Source: Batillaria attramentaria (lineage: Eukaryota; Mollusca; Gastropoda; Batillariidae). Taken from it: a stretch of DNA of 64,000 bases. The DNA lies in the NCBI GenBank assembly GCA_018292915.2, contig JACVVK020000474.1:1-64000 (forward strand). Direction: 5' to 3'. Of this stretch, positions 56,120 to 64,000 are shown one piece after another; position 1 is the stretch's first letter, and each line of letters opens with the position of its first letter. A program made the translations under genes and the position numbers. Below the pieces are notes generated by a model. It had not been told where the DNA came from, did not search any database, and was given only the letters and a program-made list of their open reading frames with translations.

Positions 56120-57870
56120 TTCCCGCCAAAAAGAACGCAGCAGCAAAGTGTGCACGTAAGGTGTCTATGACGCAGATTTCGTTACGTGACTGTCTGCGTG
56201 AAAGTAAGTATTGTGTGGAGAAACGTCACAGTCTTGTTTTGTATCACTGAAACTTGCTGCTGCGCGTAGCAAAATCTGCCCCGTCTCATAAAGTTGTTTC
56301 TCTATAGAGAAACAACTTAAAAACGTGATGGTGTGGAGTGGGGTTTGCAGGCGCACAAATGTGGTAGTGAGGGAGTCAACGCATGTTTTTTTAAAAAAAA
56401 AAAACAGTTTTTAATACCACTATAAGGAGCGGTGTACTATGTTGGTATTCTGGTGCAGCGTGGTTGCAGTGAAGGCTAGATGGCAAAGATCGTAGATGGA
56501 CAGAGCAGAATCGAACATTCGCAGGGCTGAATTGGGACTGTGCCCCGCGGCGTGGGGCTGGGGTACTTATAGGGAGATCACGTGCAAACCATCAAAGCAA
56601 CCCTAGGGTGCGTAGCTGGAGGAGAGTAGATTCACGGCTAGAGGGGAGAATCTGTGTTTGTCAGCACATGGAAAACTGATGATAGCGGGCGTACTATAGC
56701 AGCTAGAACTTTCAAACAAACGGCAGCTAAAAGGCCTGAACAATACTTCAAAATGGCATACGTTTGGAACATCACAGAGATTTTCCTATCACCGATTGAA
56801 GAGCGTAAAGCCAGGGACCACGCACTGAATTGAAAAGGGGTGAAAATGGCAAAATGCACCCGTAAAACTATGAAACAGCGCTAAAAACAAAACATGATTA
56901 GAAAGTAAAAACTCTCCTGAAACTACTACAGTTTACAGGGTAGTGCTAGGTTGAACGACTGTGGAGATATTTAGCACTAAAAGGACACAAACAAACACAG
57001 CTAATTGGCACATGTGCCACCGTGGATCTACACACTGCGCGCGTGCCTGACTGGGCACGCGGCGGCTCGTGGCATAGCGCTGGCCAGAGAACAGAGGGGG
57101 TAGTGGGGCCAGAGACCAAAATAGTGGCCGAGCGGGTGGGAACCACTCGGCTAAAAATAATAAATAATAATAATAATCGCTGGGCTGCGCTAGACACTGT
57201 TAAGGAAGTATCAATATCTGTATTTTCTGGTCGAAACAGTTCTTGCCAGTAACCAATGTTTTTGAAGACATTCTTTCTTCCGAATGACCCGGCGCACATG
57301 GCGTATGGCAAGGACTGCAGTTATCCAACAGAAACAAAATCCACGTTTCGAGCATGCGCATCGAAGGCATTTCCCCAAGTTTAAATAGATTGCCGAGTAA
57401 GCTCGTCCACGCTCTGGCTACTCCCGCGTCACGGGTCTGCCTTCAAACGTTAGGAACAAGAGGACAAAAGGGGCTGTTTCGCAGATCAAAGGCGCCGCTA
57501 CAGAGGGGCGGAGCATCAACTCCCGCGCCACACCCGTGCTGTAAGAGGCGAGGGGACATGGCGGCTCTCAGACGATGAGATCAAAAGGAAGTGGGCGGAG
57601 CTTCAGTTCCCCTGAGACAGAGCGCGCACCCACTTCAGGGCTGCCGTGACGATTGCGGGGACTGCTGACAACAGAGACAACGATTAAGCGGGTATTCCTT
57701 CTTGGCGGCCGGGACAGGTAGCCATACCGGAGATCGATCTGGCCTGTTTTAGCGGCTCCAACGCATAGTGACGGAGGAGACCAAATGACCGGCTGAGTAC
57801 AATAATGTTTTAAACCGGGCACTTGCCTTTTGCTAGAAAGCCAGTAAAGATTTGACATGTTTTATAGTTT
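55585..57870. other. Non-coding stretch
   Basis: No gene is supported. A CA tract lies at 56092-56115 and a perfect 28-bp palindrome at 56291-56318. A GC-richer, promoter-like segment (57400-57780) is present without a recognised downstream exon. Confidence 0.45.
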
Positions 57871-57873
57871 AGC

Positions 57874-57935
57874 TGTTATTTCCCATCAAGCCGAGTATTT
57901 TGATCCAAGATGCAAATCAACACCGAGCTTTACCT
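57874..57935. mobile_element. Left-end fragment of the 1.05-kb palindromic element (third copy)
   Basis: agctgttatttcccatcaag then ccgagtattttgatccaaga and tgcaaatcaacaccgagctt match the left end of 27321/31078. The ctgtgggata segment is deleted and only one palindrome arm is kept. Confidence 0.75.
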
Positions 57936-58034
57936 CAGTAAAGGCAATTTTTTCCGCGAAAAAGCAGCCGTCAATTCCCCCTAGGGCCTAGGTATAGGTA
58001 GCATGACGCTTTCACTGTCACTTCGCGGAAAAAC

Positions 58035-58960
58035 ACGCGTTTTTTTTTTGTTGTTGTTTTTTTTTTTTTTTGGGGGGGGGGGGATTTCTAACCTCGGCCT
58101 GTGCTGCTGTTTCTGCAAAGACTTCTATAATTTATACATAAAAAGAAAGGACACTGTCTCCTCTTTTCAACCATTGTATTTGTATATTTGTGTTGGCCGA
58201 GCCTACCCCCCCCCCCCCCCCCCCGGGTCTTTCCCATTTCTGTCTTTCGGGGATCACAGTAAAGAACTTCAGTTTAAAAAGGGGGTTTTGTCGGAAATGC
58301 TCGTCCACTGGCCTTAAACTGGAAAAGGGAACACAAAAATACGCGGTACGGATGCTGCTGTACAGCATCTAGTCAATATTAAGTACAGAATGAGGGACAG
58401 TGCAAACAGTGCTATTGTTTGCCACTGCAGCTTCAAGGGAAGGGTTCACTAAACGGTGCACGTGAAGCGTTGGAATAACCAAAACGACATCCCCGCGTTA
58501 AATTAGTTTGGCGTCGCCTAGAGATTTCACGGGTAAGTGCCAGCTGGCAACTTGTGTACTGAGCCACGCACGCAGGAGAGCGAGTTGTCATGTGAGGCGA
58601 CACGGTCCAATTGGCGCTGCTTGATCTGCACTCATCAAATCAACTTTGCTTTGTGCTGCCGTCAGAGTGGACCTTTAGTCTATTGCTCTGGGGCCAGCAC
58701 CGTGAGACTGTCTCGTGGCCGAGTTAGAAGGTATCTGCATTACACTCCCTAAAAAAAAAAAAAAAAAAAAACGTCAACAACAACAACAACAACCAAAAAA
58801 CCTACAAAAAAACCCAACCCAACTCTCTTTATAAGAAACCCTCTTTCTCCGCTTTTTCAGTGATCGCACTGAAGAAAGTCAGTTTCAAAAACTGTATTAA
58901 GCGGCCTGAAGGATGAGAGAGTGGGATACGGACCCCCCCCCCCCCCCCCACCCAACTTCA
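58035..58960. other. Non-coding stretch with homopolymers
   Basis: T/G tract 58039-58083, C run 58206-58224, A run 58750-58770, AAC repeats to 58795 and C run 58934-58950. No gene is recognised. Confidence 0.6.
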
Positions 58961-58969
58961 CTTGTGTGG

Positions 58970-59225
58970 CCGCCAGTTTTGGCCGTTACTTTATTGCCCT
59001 GGTGACAGTTATGTGAAACTTTCTCACGGCCGAGTGAACACCACCACTACGCTCCATCAATAGAAATCTCTCTCTCTCTCTCTCTCTGTTTCTCTTGTCA
59101 GTAGACACCCCCCCCCCCCTTCCCAAACACACACAAAGACTCGCCTCACCCTCAAACTATCTTTTGTTAGCTTGTCAATGCCGCCTTACTCTCTTTCTCC
59201 GTAGCTAGACTCTCTCTCTCTCCCT
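58970..59225 (+). repeat. Inverse partner of 48540-48800
   Basis: It contains gacagttatgtgaaac, accaccactacgctc, gtcagtagac and aaactatcttttgtt, the reverse complements of blocks in 48540-48800, with CT and C tracts in between. Confidence 0.75.
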
Positions 59226-59339
59226 CTCTCACTCCATTGCTAATTGCCTGCTCATTGTTTTAATCACTACTTCCATAATTAGCTCTTCCGTTTTTTATTG
59301 ATTATTGTTTGTTAAATGATTAAATCTACGTAAATTAGG

Positions 59340-59490
59340 GGGAGCCGGGGTGGTCGAATGGTAGAGCGTTGGACTTCTAATGCTCGGGTCGTGAGTTCGA
59401 TCCCGGCTGGGGCCAAATATTTGTGCTGGCTTTTTCATCGTTGCCCCGTCTTTAATATCACCCTATGTGGTGGAAAAAGACGTTAACCCC
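59340..59490 (+). mobile_element. tRNA-derived SINE, family A copy 6
   Basis: The head is gggagccggggtggtcgaatg ... gggtcgtgagttcgatcccgg and the body is ggccaaatatttgtgctggc ... aaaaagacgttaac, followed by a C run. Confidence 0.88.
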
Positions 59491-60059
59491 CCCCCCCCCC
59501 CCCCGAAGTAAATTAGTGTTTGTCGGGGGGGGGGGGGGGGGAGGGGGGGTCTTTAGTGTAGCAGGACATTGTAGACAGGTAATTTTCTATCTTTTTTGAA
59601 AGAAATCTCTCCCCGTCACCAACCTCACCACTTCCTCCGCCCCTCCCCCCCCCCCTCCCTCCTCGCCTCGCCTAGCCCAACACACCCGCACCATACCCCA
59701 GCTCTCTCTCTCTCTCTCTTTTTGTTTATATGTCCAGAATATAAGGAATTACGTGAACAGTACATCCCCTCAAAATTTTACAAAAAAACCGTCACAATTT
59801 AGATTCTCTGTGATCATGGCAGACAGTAGCCAACTCTTAACCCGCAACCTATCCTTGTTTGTCTATAAAGCTATGGAACACAGGAGTAAGGTACAAGCCA
59901 TAGTAAGTTAAATATGCTAAGTATGGAGGATATATACATATGATACATATCATTAGTTACGAAACCTGAATATATGGAGCGTGCGTGCTCATCCTACCCC
60001 CCCCCCCCCCACCCCCAAATTTTCAGTCTTGGGCTGAAAGCCTACTGAATAAATTGATT

Positions 60060-60961
60060 TGTCTCTCTCTCTCTTTCTGTGAAAAACTATGTGGCCATAG
60101 TTGTCAAAGACATTCTATGTCTGTCACACTCAGTAAAACACAGTAGCTAATTTTTGCCATGAACTATGCATCTGAGAGTATAACTCGGGAAACTTTCTCT
60201 CTGAAAGTCTCCCTGATACAATTCCGTTAGTTCCCTCTCTGGTAGTATAACTCACGAAATGTTCTCACGTCTCTCAAAGTCTCCCTGATGCAGTTTCGTT
60301 AGTTGTCAACTCTCTCTCTCTCTCTCTCTGATATAAATCCATTAGTTGTCAAAGAAAATATCCCTCTCCCCCTCTCTCTGAATAATTATATGGCTTTACT
60401 CGTCAAAGAAATTCTGTCTGTTTCATAGAGTAACACAGTTGCGAATTTTGTCATGAACTAAGCATCTGATAATACAACTCAGGAAACTTTCTCTCTGAAA
60501 GTCTCCCTGATACAATTCCGTTGGTTGTGAAATCCCCCTCCATTCTCTCTCTCACTTTCTGGTAGTATCACTCACGAAACATTCTCTCTCAAAGTCTCCC
60601 TGATGCAATTCCGTTAGTTGTCAAACCCCCCCCCCCTCTCTCTCTCTCTTTGATACAATTCCGTTAGTTGCCAAAGAAACTCTCTCTCTCTCTCTCTCTC
60701 TCTGGATAACTATATGGCTTTAGTCGAGTGTTTCCAGCTTGTGCAGAGTGAGTTTTACGGGCATAAAGCCACGCAAAGCTTGTGCAGAATAAAACCCTGA
60801 CTAACTAATTAACTGGCTTCAATTGTTAAAGAAATTCGTTCTGTCTGTCACATTGAGTAAAACACAGTAGCGAATTTTTGTCATGAACAATGTATCTGAT
60901 AATATAATCAGGAAACTTGCTCTCTCAAAGTCTCCCAGATACATTTCCGCTAGTTTTCAAA

Positions 60962-60998
<37 letters not shown>

Positions 60999-61616
60999 TC
61001 TCTCTGTGTGATACTATTCCAGTAGTTGTCAAAGGAAATCTCTCTCTCTCTCTCTGACTTGGTAAACCACAGCATTTTGTTGGAGAAATTATCTATATAC
61101 ATGTACATCCCTGATCCTAAGACAATCTCCTTATTTTGTTCATATCTTCAAGGTAGAAGGCAGAAAGTCTACCACAATGGTGCGTTTTCTGAGGAAGGTG
61201 TTGTAAGCTCGGTATGCCCCAGAGGCTCTATCCTTGGCCCAGTTTTCTTTTGTTTATTCATCAATGATATGCCCCTCTCCATCTCAAACTCTAATGTAAG
61301 CTGTGATATGTTTGCTGACGACTCCACGCACCATGCGTCGGATATGGATGAGTCCAAAGTAAACGAAGTATTGCAGCATAGCCTCATTGAAGTCTCCCAG
61401 TGGTGTAAAAGTCAACCACATGGCAATCAATACCTAAAAAAAAAAAAAAAACCCTAAAGCATGCTAATGACAACGTGCCAAAATCAACAACGCAAACTAT
61501 CTCCTCTGCGGTTGTCAGTTGGATCGGAGTCCATCGAGCAAGTCTCGAACCACCGTCTACTATGTGTCATAATTGACGACCAACTCTCCCTGATGCAATT
61601 CCGTTAGTTGTCAAAG

Positions 61617-61653
<37 letters not shown>

Positions 61654-62115
61654 AATGATTATACATGTACGTCTCGCATGGTTAAAAAAAAAATCTCTCA
61701 ATCTGTTTCACTCAGTAAAACAGTCACGAACAGTATCGTAAACTATGTATCTGGTAATATATAGCTCACGAAACTTTCTCTTCCAAAGTCTTGCCGATAC
61801 AATCCCCCCCCCCCCCGCCCTCTCTCTCACTCGCTGCATGATTATACGTCTTTAGTAGTGAACGAAATTCTCTCAATCTGTCTCACTCAGTATAAAACAG
61901 CCGGGAACTGTGTTGTGAACTTTGTATCTGGTATTATGACTCAAAACTTTCTCTCTCTTCCAATGTCTCCCCAAGACAATTACATCTTCCCCCCCCCCCC
62001 CCCCCCCCCCCCCCTCTCTCTCTATCTCTCTCTCTCTGTGCGATACGATTCCGTGAGTTGTCAAAAGAAATCTCCCTCTCCCTCTCTCTTTGAATAATTA
62101 TATGGTTTTACTCGT
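60060..62115. repeat. Degenerate tandem array with CT and C tracts
   Basis: The repeated parts are gaa(ta/cta)attata(t)ggctttactcgtcaaag, cactcagtaaaacac, aactcaggaaactttctctc, aaagtctccctgatacaatt and ccgttagttgtcaaa, recurring about every 250-350 bp or in shorter pieces. Junctions consist of (CT)n and poly-C. A LINE fragment interrupts the array at 61057-61580. Confidence 0.8.
61057..61580 (+). mobile_element. LINE reverse-transcriptase fragment
   Basis: LVNHSILLEKLSIYMYIPDP, LQGRRQKVYHNGAFSEEGVV, then SVCPRGSILGPVFFCLFIND and CDMFADDSTHHASD cover the RT core from the palm to the FADD box (YADD type); it then degenerates after an A run at 61438. It is of a different family from the LINE at 34391. 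Confidence 0.8.
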
Positions 62116-62164
62116 CAAAAATTATTCTGTCTGTTTCGCTGAGCAAAACACATGGTCAAGATGC

Positions 62165-62177
62165 TCAAGCCCCCCCT

Positions 62178-62221
<44 letters not shown>

Positions 62222-62222
62222 C
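62165..62222. repeat. Long C homopolymer
   Basis: About 50 C residues; similar runs lie at 60964-60998 and 61989-62015. Such runs are often mis-called in assemblies. Confidence 0.8.
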
Positions 62223-62930
62223 TCAGTGAAAGAATTCATTAAAGAGACAGGTTTTATAAGCAGAGCGGAAGGCCGAGTCAGTACTTGCTGAGCGGACAGA
62301 TAAAGGAAGAGAATTCCAAATAGTCGGTGCTGCAGAAAAGAAAGACCTTTCTCCAAAGGTTTTAGTGAAGACACGTGGTTTGCAGAGTGTGAGAGTGGAT
62401 GAGCGAAGTGTTCTTGTTGGTACGTAGACTAACTCAGAGAGATAAGAAGGTCCTGACTGACTAATGACACGGTAGCACATGCAAGCAATCTTAATGCGAG
62501 CCCCTGGGGAGCCAGTGCAAAGTGCGGAGGTGTGGGGTGATGTGATCTCTTCGCGAAACTCTCAGAACTAGGCGTGCCGCATTGTTTTGTAACCTTTGGA
62601 GTCACTGTAAGATATCCTTCGGGCTGTTTACAAGGAGACCATTACAGTAATCCAAGCGTGAAAGCACAAAAGCTGACACAAGAGTCTTTGTAGCCTAAAC
62701 TGAGAGGAAATGACGAATAGAGCTAATACGACGGAGCTCAAAGTTCACAGTAGGGATGATGTTCACTACATGGGCATGCATAGTCAAGTGTGAGTCAAGA
62801 ACAACACCAAGATTCTTAGCTGATTTGGCAAATGGAACAGTAGCATCACTGACAACAAGAGTATCAGGTAATGGACCAGCGGACATAACTGATATCCATA
62901 GCCAAAAGCTGTTTATTAATGCACACATGT
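62222..62930 (-). mobile_element. LINE 3' fragment, reverse orientation
   Basis: The minus strand encodes VPFAKSAKNLGVVLDSHLTM, SRLDYCNGLLVNSP, LQNNAARLVLRVSRRDHITP, then SGPSYLSELVYVPTRTLRSS and AAPTIWNSLPLSVRSAST, the C-terminal third of a CR1/L2-type reverse transcriptase. One stop and one deletion are visible. Confidence 0.85.
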
Positions 62931-63285
62931 TAACCTCTCATGTTAATTATGCCTCCACTGTTTGGGATGGGTGTTTTGGTTTTGTTTTGTTTGTTTTGTT
63001 TTGTTGTTTTTTGGTCGTTAGTGTTACATGATATGTTCTTAAAAGAGTCTAGCACAGCCCAGAACAGACCCCCCTCCCCTCCTCCCACGACCATTGTGAG
63101 TACACATAGAGCTCCCCCACCTCCCCGTCACTCTGCCATCGCAGTAACGTCACACTTTATGCCTTTCCTTCGCAAGTCCGCTTATAGACAGATTCAAGAG
63201 TCACTATTTTCAGCAGTGTGGGAATCACGGGGAAGCCGTTGTATGCACGTCATTCGTGACGAATTGCATACCGGTGTGGGCATGG

Positions 63286-63431
63286 CGCCACCATCTTGTT
63301 GATACAAACATCTAAACTTACGAAAAACAGGGCTGCAAAACTGGCTAAGCACGTGGGTTTGAAAGATGTCGGTTTGCCAGTTATGCTGCTTTTCGTAAGT
63401 TTAGATGTTAGCATCAACAAGATGGCGGCAC
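63286..63431. mobile_element. Short inverted-repeat (MITE-like) element
   Basis: Arms of about 42 bp (gcgccaccatcttgttgata ... aacttacgaaaa at 63286-63326, and its inverse ttttcgtaagtttagatgtt ... aagatggcggc at 63389-63428) flank a 60-bp centre. No target duplication is clear. Confidence 0.65.
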
Positions 63432-63439
63432 GATCATTA

Positions 63440-64000
63440 CGTAATAGGGGTAATCATCGAATTTTGTTCAATATCCCGGGGAGTTGTGCAGAAAGTGAAG
63501 ATTAGAGTGTAGCAAGATATGTAGATTTGGACAGCGGTTTTCCTGATACCATCGGACATGCAGAAGAGTTGGAAGAAAATAACTTTGATGATGGGAACGA
63601 GAAGGTGATCAATCAACGCTAATCGAGTGCCAGTGGGAGGTGGCAGATGTGTTCTGTGTGGGGAGGCCAGGAAAGTCGGAGAGGAGTGAGTAGAGGCAGT
63701 ACTGGGAGGCAACTGAGTGAAACTAGAGGGAGTGCTGCATTAGATCTGAATCTCACGGCTGTTTGGATAAACATATACACAGACAGTAACCAGTCTACGA
63801 AGGTGAGAATGGTCCTGCTGTGTTTCCCCCTGCTGATTGCATCATGATAGACTTTTAGGATATTCTTTTCCCTGGACTTTGTCATGTTGTTGCAGAGCAC
63901 TGAACAAACCTGTATGCTAGACAGAGGTGTGTGCATTGGTGCAGCAGGAAGGGTGGAGGGGTGGAGGGCCCGAAAAGCTGGGCACACTGTGCATTTTGCT
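63440..64000. other. Non-coding stretch at the right edge
   Basis: No gene or repeat recognised. Confidence 0.5.

Noticed and set aside
57354..57578. Small plus-strand gene in the GC-rich segment
   Set aside because: The frames are short and overlap on both strands, with no recognisable domain.

Overview
The window is eukaryotic, intron-rich and repeat-rich DNA. It has GT-AG introns, many short phase-1 exons encoding extracellular modules, long CA/CT microsatellites, tRNA-derived SINEs, LINE fragments and several DNA transposons. The gene content (a PL14-type polysaccharide lyase, a CUB/EGF receptor, a Mind-bomb-2-like E3 ligase) and the repeat style suggest a marine mollusc, probably a gastropod. 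That assignment is inference: no species marker is visible.

All three host genes lie on the minus strand. (1) Positions 701-1179 hold two internal exons of a PL14-family lyase whose 3' end lies beyond the left edge. A possible signal-peptide exon lies at 6928-6967. A 4.5-kb Ginger1 DNA transposon (1426-5923) sits between them, inserted inside a tRNA-type SINE. (2) Positions 9974-41409 hold a complete-looking 27-exon gene for a single-pass receptor of about 1606 residues: signal peptide, eight CUB domains, two calcium-binding-type EGF domains, one GCC2/GCC3 module, a membrane-proximal cysteine-containing region, one transmembrane helix and a tyrosine- and proline-rich tail. I assembled it by hand; every exon junction keeps the reading frame. 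(3) Positions 44613-47462 hold five exons of ankyrin repeats plus a RING finger, the C-terminal half of a Mind-bomb-2-like ubiquitin ligase. Its earlier exons are not visible in the window.

The receptor introns are packed with mobile DNA: an intact-ORF LINE (34391-37528), two pogo-like TIR elements, two copies of an unclassified 1.05-kb element with palindromes near its ends, a 1.57-kb segment between perfect 76-bp direct repeats, and a solo LTR lying directly against the first coding splice donor. From about 48 kb to the right edge I recognise no intact host gene. That part holds tandem arrays, SINEs, broken LINEs, a TA-flanked MITE, a broken hAT-like transposase start and long C, CT and CA tracts.

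The most notable items are the Ginger1 element with its OTU protease domain, TGT...ACA ends and CCGG target duplication; the CUB8-EGF2-GCC2/3 receptor, with a site that could serve as both splice donor and acceptor; and the 1.05-kb palindrome-bearing element whose ends are fixed by nested insertion.
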